DNA from: Rikenellaceae bacterium | GTDB taxonomy: Bacteria; Bacteroidota; Bacteroidia; Bacteroidales; UBA932 | Assembly (NCBI GenBank): GCA_003542575.1 | Contig: DPKJ01000014.1 | Location: forward strand, 1-64,000 | Direction of reading: 5' to 3' | DNA length: 64,000 nucleotides | Shown: positions 8,212 through 17,034 of the stretch, piece after piece | How the letters are laid out: every line of letters starts with the position of its first letter | Numbering within the stretch: position 1 is the stretch's first letter | Translations under genes and position numbers: made by a program | The notes under the pieces: generated by a model | Database searches by the model: none | The model's input: only the letters and a program-made list of their open reading frames with translations | Told to the model about the DNA's origin: nothing

Positions 8212-8703
8212 ATGCCCATAATAGGACTGTTATCAGACACACATTGCCACTTTGACGATAAGCTTCGCCATTTTTTTGCTAATACAGACGAAGTATGGCA
8301 TGCCGGAGATTTTGGCAACATTGCCGTTTCGGACGCAATATCTGCGATGAAATCTTTAAAAGGTGTTTACGGAAACTGCGATGGACAGGATGTGAGGTTG
8401 GTTCACCCATATATTCAGCTTTTTGAAATGGAGGGGTTAAAGTTTCTAATGATGCACATTGGAGGTTACCCCGGCAGATACGACCACAGAGCTCTTCAGC
8501 TTATTCATGCCCACAAGCCCGATGTATTCATATGCGGCCACTCCCATATTCTAAAAGTAATTAACGACAAAGCCAATAATCTCATATGTATAAATCCCGG
8601 AGCCGCAGGCATTCAGGGGTTTCATAATGTGAGAACTGCAATCCGTTTCAGGGTTCATAACGGTGCTCTTCACGATATGGAGGTTGGGGAATGGAAATAC
8701 TAA
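8212..8703 (+). CDS. Metallophosphoesterase, YfcE/MJ0936 family
   Basis: 163 residues, the typical size. The metal-binding motifs of the calcineurin-like fold are all present in order: LLSDTHCH, HAGDFGN, GNCDGQD (GNCD in place of the common GNxD), MMHIGGYPG and GHSHI, ending with NPGA. These enzymes hydrolyse phosphodiesters or small phosphate esters; the natural substrate of this branch is not settled. It starts eight bases after the acyltransferase stop and is likely translated from the same message. Confidence 0.88.
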   Translation: MPIIGLLSDTHCHFDDKLRHFFANTDEVWHAGDFGNIAVSDAISAMKSLKGVYGNCDGQDVRLVHPYIQLFEMEGLKFLMMHIGGYPGRYDHRALQLIHAHKPDVFICGHSHILKVINDKANNLICINPGAAGIQGFHNVRTAIRFRVHNGALHDMEVGEWKY

Positions 8704-8743
8704 CCTTTACAAAATGATTATTACTACCAAATTATACTAAATT

Positions 8744-11185
8744 ATGACAAAAAAATCTCTGTTTATTCTAATGCTGCTCTTCACGGGGCTGCTTTGCAGT
8801 GCACAGCAAACTCCGGTAACATCGGCAAACTATGAACTTGCAGCTCGTTTTTCGCCAAAAAGGGTCAATAAGCTCGTCTTCTCAACAGCTGTAAACCCAA
8901 ACTGGTTTAAGAATTCTGATAAATTCTGGTACATCTACCAGACACCCGAAGGTACATTCTACTACATTGTAGATCCTGCAACCGGAGCAAAAAAACCAAT
9001 CTTTGACAACGCAAAGCTTGCCGCTCAGCTTATCGAGATTGTAAAAGATCCGTTTGACGCTCAAAACATTCCTATTCAAGCATTTAAGCTTGTAGATGAT
9101 CGCAAATTCACCTTTGAGATCAAAAGCACGGTTGATATTGAGGTTAAGGACGAAAAGACCGGAAAACCAAAAAAGGAGAAGAAGGTACACGGATTTGAAA
9201 TCGATATTGCTACAGGCAACCTTACCGAAATTAAAGACTACAAATCTCCAAAGCCATACCCAAGATGGGGCAGCGTATCTCCTGACAAACAATATGTTGT
9301 TTTCTCAAGAGATTTCAATCTCTATTATATGGACATGGAGAACTTTGAGAAGGCAAGAAAGAACGATGAGGACTCTACAATTGTAGAGCATCAGCTCACT
9401 ACAGAGGGAACACAGGAATTTGGATTTGGTTCGGGTGACAACGATTTCTATGTAACAGAGAAAGATAAGAAAAAGAGAACCGGTGCATTCATTGTATGGT
9501 CGCCTGATTCGAAGAGATTTGCAATGGTGCGCAGCAACACCTCTAAGGTTAAAGACCTGTGGGTTATTGATGTACTTGCAGAGCCAAGACCAAAACTTGA
9601 AAGATATAAATACCACATGCCCGGTGAATCTGAAGCCCCATCGAGACACCTCTACGTTTATGACATGGAGTCAAAAACTGCCAAAGAGATAGGTATGGCT
9701 GCATTCAAAGATCAGGAGATAAGAGTCAGCACCACTCCACAACTCAAAAAGAATATGTTTGACGAGATAAGACACAATGTATGGCTTGGCGATAATGAGA
9801 ACTTTTATGTTTCAAGGGTAAGCCGTGACCTCAAAAAGGTTGATTTTTGCTTGGCTAATGTAAACGTAGATACAGTTAAAACTCTTGTAGAGGAGAGGCT
9901 TAACACATACGTTGAGACACGCTCAGTAAGAACCGTTAACAATGGTAAAGAGTTTATCTGGTGGTCAGAGAGAACAGGTTGGGCACACCTTTACCTCTAT
10001 GATGGCGACGGTAAACTAAAAAATGCCATCACATCGGGAGAGTACCATGTAGAAGATGTTGTTGCAGTTGACCCGGTTCAGAGGGTTATCTACTTTACCG
10101 CAAACGCAAAAGAGAGTGGAGAAAACCCATACTACACTCATCAATACAGAGTTAACTTTGACGGATCAAACCTAAGACTTCTGAATCCCGGTGACTTTAA
10201 CCATGAGGCAAATGTATCTGACAACGGTAAATACTTTGTAAACAACTACTCAAGAGTAGATACAGCACCTAAATCTTCACTATATGACAATAACGGCAAA
10301 AAATTGGTCGATCTTGAGCAGACAGACCTTACCCAGCTCTTTGCAATTGGTTATAAATTCCCTGAAAGGTTTACCGTAAAGGCCGGTGATGGAAAAACAG
10401 ACCTGTACGGAGTAATGTACAAGCCATTTGATTTTGACTCTACAAAACTCTATCCTATAATCGAATACGTTTACCCGGGACCTCAAACCGAGGCGGTAAA
10501 TGCATCCTGGACAAAGGGTATGGACAGGGTTGACCGTCTTGCTCAGTTTGGATTCATCGTTATTACTGTGGGTAACCGCGGAGGACACCCTGCAAGATCT
10601 AAGTGGTACCACAACTACGGTTACGGAAACCTTAGAGATTACGGACTCGAAGATAAGAAGGTGGTTGCAGAGAAGCTAGCTGCTAAACACAAATTCATTG
10701 ACATCAATAAGGTTGGTATTCATGGGCACTCAGGCGGAGGTTTTATGTCAACAGCCGCTATGCTGGTTTATCCGGACTTCTTCAAGGTTGCAGTATCAAG
10801 CGCAGGTAACCACGAAAACAATATCTACAACCGCTGGTGGAGTGAGCAACACCACGGAGTACTGGAGCAAATTACCGAAAAGGGCGATACTACATTCAAA
10901 TACAGCATTGACAGGAACTCTCAGATAGCTAAGAATCTTAAAGGCCATCTGATGCTTGTTCATGGCGACATTGACAATAATGTACACCCGGCAAACACAA
11001 TGAGAATGGTAAACGCACTTATCAAGGCAAACAAGAGATTTGACATGCTCATGCTCCCTGGTCAGAGACACGGATTTGGTGATATGACCGAATACTTCTT
11101 CTGGAGAATGGGCGACTATTTTAGCAAGCATCTGATTGGAGATTCACGCGAAGAGAGGGAGATTCCCCAAATGAATAACAACTGA
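8744..11185 (+). CDS. Dipeptidyl-peptidase IV-type S9 serine peptidase
   Basis: 813 residues. A signal peptide (MTKKSLFILMLLFTGLLCSA) directs it to the periplasm or envelope. Residues about 25-550 form the beta-propeller of the DPP IV N-terminal domain, and about 560-800 the alpha/beta-hydrolase domain. The catalytic triad is visible: Ser663 in GIHGHSGGG, Asp744 in HGDIDNNVHP and His776 in PGQRHGFG. The serine motif is GHSGGG rather than the GWSYGG of classic DPP IV, so the exact specificity (Xaa-Pro removal or other dipeptides) is inferred only. Such enzymes supply dipeptides from oligopeptides in Bacteroidales that grow on protein. A strong terminator follows. Confidence 0.88.
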   Translation: MTKKSLFILMLLFTGLLCSAQQTPVTSANYELAARFSPKRVNKLVFSTAVNPNWFKNSDKFWYIYQTPEGTFYYIVDPATGAKKPIFDNAKLAAQLIEIVKDPFDAQNIPIQAFKLVDDRKFTFEIKSTVDIEVKDEKTGKPKKEKKVHGFEIDIATGNLTEIKDYKSPKPYPRWGSVSPDKQYVVFSRDFNLYYMDMENFEKARKNDEDSTIVEHQLTTEGTQEFGFGSGDNDFYVTEKDKKKRTGAFIVWSPDSKRFAMVRSNTSKVKDLWVIDVLAEPRPKLERYKYHMPGESEAPSRHLYVYDMESKTAKEIGMAAFKDQEIRVSTTPQLKKNMFDEIRHNVWLGDNENFYVSRVSRDLKKVDFCLANVNVDTVKTLVEERLNTYVETRSVRTVNNGKEFIWWSERTGWAHLYLYDGDGKLKNAITSGEYHVEDVVAVDPVQRVIYFTANAKESGENPYYTHQYRVNFDGSNLRLLNPGDFNHEANVSDNGKYFVNNYSRVDTAPKSSLYDNNGKKLVDLEQTDLTQLFAIGYKFPERFTVKAGDGKTDLYGVMYKPFDFDSTKLYPIIEYVYPGPQTEAVNASWTKGMDRVDRLAQFGFIVITVGNRGGHPARSKWYHNYGYGNLRDYGLEDKKVVAEKLAAKHKFIDINKVGIHGHSGGGFMSTAAMLVYPDFFKVAVSSAGNHENNIYNRWWSEQHHGVLEQITEKGDTTFKYSIDRNSQIAKNLKGHLMLVHGDIDNNVHPANTMRMVNALIKANKRFDMLMLPGQRHGFGDMTEYFFWRMGDYFSKHLIGDSREEREIPQMNNN

Positions 11186-11215
11186 TAATTCTGACAAACA
11201 GAGTGTAATTATTTT

Positions 11216-11253
11216 CCCGGAGCGATATCATGACAATATCCTCCGGGATTTTT
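11216..11253 (+). terminator. Rho-independent terminator after the S9 peptidase
   Basis: CCCGGAG (11216-11222) pairs with CTCCGGG (11241-11247), with an inner GATAT/ATATC stem and a CATGACA loop, followed by ATTTTT. Confidence 0.85.
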
Positions 11254-11352
11254 AATTATACTATTTTAACATAATAGTATAATTTTAAAATTTTGATTAA
11301 TTGCCTATTGCATATTTTTCCATTTAAGGGTATAATGTATTCATATAAATAT

Positions 11353-11360
11353 TAGATTTG
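11353..11360 (+). promoter_or_regulatory. -7 box (TAGATTTG) for the FadL-like porin gene
   Basis: Matches TAnnTTTG, 22 bases before the ATG at 11383. No TTTG at -33, so support is partial. Confidence 0.4.
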
Positions 11361-11382
11361 TTGCGTTTTAAAACTTTTAATT

Positions 11383-12729
11383 ATGAAACTAAGAAAACTA
11401 TCACTATTACTGTTGGCAGGTTTTGTCAGCTTGAATCTAATGGCAGAGGGGTATCAGATAAATTCACAAAGCTCCCGTCAGGTTGGTATGGGACACCTTG
11501 GAACAGCACTCAGACTTGGATCGGAGAGTATGCTCTTCAACCCTGCGGGTCTCTCCTTTATGGAAAGTAAAATTGAGTTGTCATTCGGCGCAAACGCAAT
11601 TTTTTCAAAAGTAAAGTATACTAACGGCGCCTTCTCAACAGAGTCTGACAATCCGATTGGAACTCCAATCTTCGGCTATGTGGGATACAAATTGAGCGAT
11701 AAATTCTTTGCCGGTGTCAGCATCACAAACCCTGTGGGCAATTCACTTGTTTGGCCTGACAACTGGGCAGGTGCACACCATGTTCAAAACATCTCATTAA
11801 AAGCATTCTCTGTCCAGCCTACAATCTCCTACAAAATTAGTGACCAGTTAAGTATAGGGGCAGGTCTGATGGTTGATTTCGGCAGTTTTGCAATCGAAAA
11901 GGCACTTACCCGAATGGGAGCACTTGCGCCAATAGGAGTAATGGTACCTACATACAAACCAATTCTTGATATGTATGCAAACGTGCCTTCTGTTACAGCC
12001 AAGCTTGAGGGCGAATCAGAGATAGGAATCGGCTTTAATGCAGGTATTCTATACACACCAAATGATAAGCTGAGCATAGGTATATCTTACCGCTCAAAGG
12101 TTATGATGGAGGTGAGTTCAGGTACAGCAAGCGTTTCCTATGCAGGTCCCGAAATGCAGGCACTTATAACAGGAATCAACACAATGATGCCGGGAACTGT
12201 TCCAATCCCTCCAATAGACGGAAAGAACTTCTCAGCATCACTCCCTATTCCTTCAAACCTTAATGTGGGTGTGGCATACAAAACAAGCGAAAAGCTACTT
12301 CTATCAGCAGAGATTCAGTATGTAGGCTGGAGTGCTTATGAAAACCTGACAATTCAGTTTGGTTCAGATGCCGGTAATCTTAAACTGCTTTCCATTAGAA
12401 ATTTCAAAAACACTGCTATCTACCGTTTTGGTGGAGAAGTTTATGCAAGCGATAAGTTTACATGGCGTTTCGGTGCCATTTATGACACAACTCCGGTTGA
12501 CAAAATGTATTATACACCTGAAACCCCGGGAGCAAACAAGTTCAGTCTTACAACAGGTATGACCTACAAGGTTAGCAATGCAATTGCTATTGACGCTGCT
12601 CTTCAGGGACTATGCGGACAGAAGATTAAAGGTTATGTTCCTGAAACATGGAACCCTAACGTAAACTTCTTTGGCGAATACAAATCAACAGCTCTTATAC
12701 CTTCGCTAGGTCTTAAGATCAATTTCTAA
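11383..12729 (+). CDS. FadL/OmpP1-type outer-membrane transport protein
   Basis: 448 residues. Signal peptide of about 21 residues (ending NLMA), then the typical FadL/TodX N-terminus: EGYQINSQSSRQVGMGHLG, followed by ESMLFNPAGLSFM with the NPAG motif that marks the hatch region. The rest is a 14-stranded barrel pattern, ending in the terminal aromatic of outer-membrane proteins (LGLKINF). The family takes up long-chain fatty acids or other hydrophobic compounds; which one is taken up here cannot be told. It stands alone between a terminator and the selenium operon. Confidence 0.87.
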   Translation: MKLRKLSLLLLAGFVSLNLMAEGYQINSQSSRQVGMGHLGTALRLGSESMLFNPAGLSFMESKIELSFGANAIFSKVKYTNGAFSTESDNPIGTPIFGYVGYKLSDKFFAGVSITNPVGNSLVWPDNWAGAHHVQNISLKAFSVQPTISYKISDQLSIGAGLMVDFGSFAIEKALTRMGALAPIGVMVPTYKPILDMYANVPSVTAKLEGESEIGIGFNAGILYTPNDKLSIGISYRSKVMMEVSSGTASVSYAGPEMQALITGINTMMPGTVPIPPIDGKNFSASLPIPSNLNVGVAYKTSEKLLLSAEIQYVGWSAYENLTIQFGSDAGNLKLLSIRNFKNTAIYRFGGEVYASDKFTWRFGAIYDTTPVDKMYYTPETPGANKFSLTTGMTYKVSNAIAIDAALQGLCGQKIKGYVPETWNPNVNFFGEYKSTALIPSLGLKINF

Positions 12730-12737
12730 AAATTAAC

Positions 12738-12745
12738 TACTTTTG
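12738..12745 (+). promoter_or_regulatory. -7 box (TACTTTTG) for the selenium operon
   Basis: TACTTTTGC lies 17 bases before the mnmH ATG, implying a leader of about ten bases. No clear -33 TTTG. Confidence 0.45.
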
Positions 12746-12762
12746 CGCAGGGAATAAAGTCT

Positions 12763-13806
12763 ATGCCAAAAGTTATAAGTACACAGGAGTTTTTGAATCT
12801 TTCAAAAACGATTCCAATAATAGATGTGAGATCCCCGGGAGAATATGACCACGCTCATATTCCCGGGGCTCTTAGTTTACCACTCTTTTCAAACGAAGAG
12901 AGGGCCGAGGTAGGCACAATTTACAAACAGAGAGGCAGGGTTAAGGCCGTTCAAAGAGGGCTGGAAATAGTAGGCCCCAAGATGTCTCAATTTTCAAAAT
13001 CAGCCCTTTCACTCAATAGTCAGCAGGTTCTTGTTCATTGCTGGAGAGGAGGTATGCGAAGCTCATCAATGGCCTGGCTTCTTGAAACTCTGGGGCTGGA
13101 GTGCTACCTGCTTGAGGGTGGATACAAAAGTTACCGAAACCACGTATTAAACAGTTTTGAAAAAAAGCTTAAGATAGTCCTTCTTGGAGGTTTCACAGGC
13201 TCCGGCAAAACTGACCTCCTCACAATATTAAAAGATTCCGGAGAGCAGATTATAGACCTCGAAGGGCTTGCGAATCACAAAGGTTCGGCATTCGGATCAA
13301 TTGGTCTCCCCCCTCAACCATCAAATGAGATGTTTGAGAACATATTGTCAGAAGAGATCATTGGTACTAACCCTGATAAATTTGTCTGGATAGAGGATGA
13401 GAGCCGCAATGTTGGAAAGGTGTTTGTTCCCGAGAAACTATGGCTACAAATGCGCACTGCACCGCTTATAAAGATTGACACCCCGTTTGATACCAGAGTA
13501 GAGAGGTTAATCAGAGACTACGCAACCGACGATACCAAACCCCTTGAGATGTCAATCGCCAAAATTGAGAAGAGGCTCGGGTATGATAATTGCAAGTTTG
13601 CCCTGGAGGCTTGCAGGAGGGGAGATCTTAAAAAGGCAGCAGAAATTTGCCTTATCTATTATGACAAAGCATACGCAAGTCAGCTTAACAACCGTTTTGG
13701 AGCAGATTGGGAAAAGCTGCCAACTCTAACTTATGCAGGAGAAAGCGGCAACAACATTTCACAGGAGCTAAAGAGCCTGGCAGAGACACTTAACAGAAAC
13801 ATTTAG
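12763..13806 (+). CDS. mnmH: tRNA 2-selenouridine synthase MnmH (SelU)
   Basis: 347 residues, full length. The N-terminal rhodanese domain (about 1-130) begins with IIDVRSPGEYDHAHIPGA and carries the catalytic cysteine in VHCWRGGMRS. The C-terminal P-loop domain (about 135-347) has the Walker A GGFTGSGKT. The enzyme replaces sulfur by selenium in 2-thiouridine at the wobble position of tRNAs for Glu, Gln and Lys, using selenophosphate, by way of a geranylated intermediate. It is first in an operon with a YedF-like gene and selD, which supplies the selenophosphate; gaps are 15 and 10 bases. Confidence 0.95.
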   Translation: MPKVISTQEFLNLSKTIPIIDVRSPGEYDHAHIPGALSLPLFSNEERAEVGTIYKQRGRVKAVQRGLEIVGPKMSQFSKSALSLNSQQVLVHCWRGGMRSSSMAWLLETLGLECYLLEGGYKSYRNHVLNSFEKKLKIVLLGGFTGSGKTDLLTILKDSGEQIIDLEGLANHKGSAFGSIGLPPQPSNEMFENILSEEIIGTNPDKFVWIEDESRNVGKVFVPEKLWLQMRTAPLIKIDTPFDTRVERLIRDYATDDTKPLEMSIAKIEKRLGYDNCKFALEACRRGDLKKAAEICLIYYDKAYASQLNNRFGADWEKLPTLTYAGESGNNISQELKSLAETLNRNI

Positions 13807-13821
13807 AGATTACTCAAGAAC

Positions 13822-14175
13822 ATGAGAAACGAAATAAATTCAAAAATTGCTTTAGTAATAAGCCGTGAAGGGATGGGAGAAGCTCCCCCTGAACTCTCTT
13901 TGACATTAATTAAAAACTATCTTGCCCTTTTGGTTCAGGAGGGTAAAATTCCGGCATATATATGCCTTTACGGTAACGGAGTCAAATTAATATGCCAGGG
14001 ATCTCCTGTTATTCAAGAGTTTAAAGCGATTGAAGAGAAGGGAAGCATAATAATAATTTGCAAGACCTGTCTTGCCTTTAATAACATACTCGATAAAACA
14101 GAAGCCGGCACTATCGGAACCATGGCCGACATTGTTGATGTTCAGCACAATTGCACAAAAATTATAAACCTGTAA
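13822..14175 (+). CDS. YedF-like DsrE-fold protein of selenium metabolism
   Basis: 117 residues with a DsrE-type fold. The pattern ISREGMGEAPPELSLTLIKN, a LYGNGVKL strand, QGSPV, and CKTCLAFNNI follows the C-terminal half of YedF (sulfurtransferase-like selenium metabolism protein): G-E---ELG-L-, N-GVKL, GS, CGTCL. Standard YedF has an N-terminal TusA domain of about 80 residues; it is absent here and nothing in the 15-base gap could encode it. Position between mnmH and selD makes a role in handling selenium, perhaps as a carrier to SelD, likely but unproven. Confidence 0.75.
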   Translation: MRNEINSKIALVISREGMGEAPPELSLTLIKNYLALLVQEGKIPAYICLYGNGVKLICQGSPVIQEFKAIEEKGSIIIICKTCLAFNNILDKTEAGTIGTMADIVDVQHNCTKIINL

Positions 14176-14185
14176 ACAATATAAA

Positions 14186-15220
14186 ATGAGCACTATAAGA
14201 CTCACTCAATTCAGCCCCGGTGCAGGATGCGGATGCAAAATAGCACCCAAAGATCTTGAGGAGATACTTAAGAACAGCCGTTCCAATCTGATATTTGAAA
14301 ACCTGCTTGTTGGCAACGACAGCAAAGACGACGCTGCAGTTTATGACATAGGAGACGGCAAAGCAATAGTAAGTACAACTGACTTCTTTACCCCAATTGT
14401 TGACGACCCGTTCGATTTCGGCAGAATTTCGGCAACAAATGCTATCTCCGATATATATGCAATGGGAGGAAAACCTCTGATGGCCATAGCCATTCTTGGC
14501 TGGCCACTTGACAAACTCCCAGCAGAGATCGCTTCAAAGGTGATTTCAGGCGCGAGGGAGGTTTGCGACAAGGCGGGCATCCCACTTGCAGGCGGGCACA
14601 GCATTAACAGCACAGATCCCATCTTTGGACTCGCGGTAACGGGAATAGTCAGCAGTTCAAAGGTGAAGCAAAATAACAGTGCAACAGAAGGCTGCCTTCT
14701 TTACCTGACCAAACCATTGGGCATTGGGCTTGTCTCAACAGCTGAAAAATTTGGAGTGGCAAGAGATGAAGACAGAGCAGAAGCTACAAAGCTTATGACA
14801 ACCCTGAACACTGCAGGAATTGCATTTGCTGACAGACCGGAGGTAAGATCAATGACAGATGTAACCGGTTTCGGACTGCTTGGGCACTCTCTTGAGATGG
14901 CTGAGGGGAGCGGACTCAAGGCTGTGATAGAGTATGATAAGGTTCCAAGAATTGCTGGTGTTGACTACTACATTAAACAAGAGTGTATACCGGGTGGCAC
15001 AAACAGAAACTTTAGCAGCTACGGACATAAGGTCTCTCCAATGACCGGAGATCAAAGGGCTCTTTTATGCGACCCTCAGACAAGCGGAGGCTTGCTCCTG
15101 GCAGTTGAAAAAGATATGGCAGAAGAGTTTGAGAGATACGCTGCATCGGAGGGAGTTACACTTACAGAGATAGGGTACTTCGTAAAAAAAGAGGATCAAT
15201 ACCAGATTGAGGTTGTTTGA
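14186..15220 (+). CDS. selD: Selenide, water dikinase SelD (selenophosphate synthetase)
   Basis: 344 residues, normal length. Makes selenophosphate from selenide and ATP. The N-terminal glycine-rich loop GAGCGCKI has the catalytic Cys and Lys; this is the cysteine form, with no in-frame TGA. DDAAVYDIGDGKAIVSTTDFF binds metal and ATP phosphates, and AGGHSI, TDVTGFGLLGH and DPQTSGGLL are all conserved. It is the last gene of the mnmH operon. No selA, selB or selC is seen in the window, so the supported use of selenium is tRNA modification. Confidence 0.96.
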   Translation: MSTIRLTQFSPGAGCGCKIAPKDLEEILKNSRSNLIFENLLVGNDSKDDAAVYDIGDGKAIVSTTDFFTPIVDDPFDFGRISATNAISDIYAMGGKPLMAIAILGWPLDKLPAEIASKVISGAREVCDKAGIPLAGGHSINSTDPIFGLAVTGIVSSSKVKQNNSATEGCLLYLTKPLGIGLVSTAEKFGVARDEDRAEATKLMTTLNTAGIAFADRPEVRSMTDVTGFGLLGHSLEMAEGSGLKAVIEYDKVPRIAGVDYYIKQECIPGGTNRNFSSYGHKVSPMTGDQRALLCDPQTSGGLLLAVEKDMAEEFERYAASEGVTLTEIGYFVKKEDQYQIEVV

Positions 15221-15286
15221 TATTTGGCTGATTTGTTATCTTTACCCTCGGCAATTATTTTTTAAAAACTAACCCTTATAACAATT

Positions 15287-16453
15287 ATGAAGAAGATTCT
15301 AATGCTTGCCCTGTTTGTCGTTTTCGGCTTATCGGCTTACGCACAAAATGTTAAAACCGGTGCCGAATCAATGAACGAATACCTTCCCCTTCTTAAAGGC
15401 AAAAAGGTGGCAGTTCTAACAAACCAGACAGGTATAATCGGAAAGTCACACCTTGTTGACTCGCTTGTAAGCCTTAAAGTAAATATTGTAGCCATTCTCT
15501 CTCCTGAACACGGCTTCCGTGGTGATGCAGACGCAGGAGAGCATGTATCAAGCTCTGTTGACGAGAAAACAGGCATTCCAATCAAATCACTTTATGACGG
15601 AAATACCGGCAAACCATCAGCTGACCTCATGAAGCAGATTGACGTTCTTGTATTTGACCTTCAGGATGTTGGAGTTAGGTTTTACACATACCTTACAACA
15701 ATGGCCAAAATGATGGAGGCATGTGCCGAGAATAAGGTTAAGATGATTGTTCTTGACAGACCAAATCCTATCGGATTTTATGTAGATGGTCCAATCCTTG
15801 ACATGAACTTCAGATCAGCAGTAGGCTGGTTGCCAATTCCAACAGTACACGGAATGACCCTGGGTGAACTTGCAGGAATGATTAACGGAGAAAAATGGCT
15901 ACCAAACGGAATCCAGTGTGATGTAACCGTAATCAAATGCAAAAACTACACTCACGCAACCATGTATGAACTTCCTGTTAAACCATCTCCAAACCTTCCA
16001 AATATGCGCTCTATCTACCTCTATCCATCAACCTGCTACTTTGAGGCAACTCCTGTAAGTTTGGGCAGAGGCACCGATGCTCCTTTCCAGGTTTACGGGC
16101 ACCCGAACATGAAGGGTTACGACTTTAAATTTACCCCAAGAAGCGTTCCTGGTGCTAAATTCCCTCCTCAGCTAAACAACGAATGTTATGGTGTTGACCT
16201 AAGCAAAGAGCCTTCAATCGAAGAGATCAACAAAGCGGGAATTAACCTTGAGTATGTAATTGATGCATATACCAATCTAAATCTTGACGACCACTTCTTC
16301 CGTCCGTTTTTCGAAAGGCTAATTGGTCGCGACTATGTTCGCAAAATGATAAAAGATGGTAAATCTGCTGCCGAGATTAAGGCAATGTGGGCAGACGATG
16401 TTGAGAAATTTAAAAAACAGCGTAAACCTTACCTGCTTTACCCGGAAAATTAA
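15287..16453 (+). CDS. DUF1343 protein, NamZ-like exo-beta-N-acetylmuramidase (GH171)
   Basis: 388 residues. Signal peptide of about 19 residues (MKKILMLALFVVFGLSAYAQ), then the family blocks VAVLTNQTGI, LSPEHGFRGDADAGE, VLVFDLQDVGVRFYTY, VLDRPNPI and the PSPNLPN stretch. The founding enzyme, NamZ, removes terminal MurNAc from peptidoglycan fragments, so this protein likely recycles or feeds on cell-wall material outside the inner membrane. No other MurNAc gene is adjacent. It shares its stop with tsaE (TTAA, four-base tail-to-tail overlap). Confidence 0.85.
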   Translation: MKKILMLALFVVFGLSAYAQNVKTGAESMNEYLPLLKGKKVAVLTNQTGIIGKSHLVDSLVSLKVNIVAILSPEHGFRGDADAGEHVSSSVDEKTGIPIKSLYDGNTGKPSADLMKQIDVLVFDLQDVGVRFYTYLTTMAKMMEACAENKVKMIVLDRPNPIGFYVDGPILDMNFRSAVGWLPIPTVHGMTLGELAGMINGEKWLPNGIQCDVTVIKCKNYTHATMYELPVKPSPNLPNMRSIYLYPSTCYFEATPVSLGRGTDAPFQVYGHPNMKGYDFKFTPRSVPGAKFPPQLNNECYGVDLSKEPSIEEINKAGINLEYVIDAYTNLNLDDHFFRPFFERLIGRDYVRKMIKDGKSAAEIKAMWADDVEKFKKQRKPYLLYPEN

Positions 16454-16881
16454 TTTTCCTGAGAGCCGAATGTGAGCTCTCTGTAATGGTTATTAAGAAC
16501 AGATATCTGCACTTTGAGAGTATCATCGGGCAATATCTGTTCTACTTTTTCGGGCCACTCTATAATACACAAATCACCGCTGTACAGGTACTCTTCAAAT
16601 CCTATATCCAAAGCCTCTGCAATACTTTCAACTCTGTAGAAATCAAAATGGTAAACCGTCTCTCCCAAAGCGGTGCGGTACTCATTTACTATATTGAACG
16701 TAGGGCTGTTAACTCCATCAACAACTCCCAGCACACTGCACATTGCTTTTGTAAAAGTGGTCTTTCCGGCACCCATCCCTCCATACAATGCAATAACACT
16801 GCTCCCACCTTTCATCTCCAGAAATCTTGCCGCCGCACTCTCTATATCCGACAATCCCTTAATAATAATCTTGTTAACCAT
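16450..16881 (-). CDS. tsaE: tRNA threonylcarbamoyladenosine biosynthesis ATPase TsaE
   Basis: 143 residues. Walker A GGMGAGKTT, then the SPTFNIVNEY switch and HFDFYRVE, IIEWPEK motifs of the family. TsaE works with TsaB and TsaD to make t6A37 in ANN-decoding tRNAs, as the ATPase that resets the complex. AAGGAG lies directly before the ATG and a TAAATTTG -7 box at 16911-16904. It faces the NamZ-like gene and overlaps it by four bases. Confidence 0.94.
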   Translation of the reverse strand: MVNKIIIKGLSDIESAAARFLEMKGGSSVIALYGGMGAGKTTFTKAMCSVLGVVDGVNSPTFNIVNEYRTALGETVYHFDFYRVESIAEALDIGFEEYLYSGDLCIIEWPEKVEQILPDDTLKVQISVLNNHYRELTFGSQEN

Positions 16882-16903
16882 CTCCTTACATTATAAGACT
16901 CCG

Positions 16904-16911
16904 CAAATTTA
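16904..16911 (-). promoter_or_regulatory. -7 box (TAAATTTG) for tsaE
   Basis: TAnnTTTG match 23 bases before the start codon; no -33 TTTG at the expected place. Confidence 0.4.
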
Positions 16912-17034
16912 CAAAATTCGCCAGACGAACCGCTCATTGGAGTCAAACAAATTAAAGTTTCAGAGATGAGTGTTTAAATACAACTTTTGCGAAATACTAA
17001 AGAGACTAGTGTTGTTGTGTATGAAGTTATAGAG

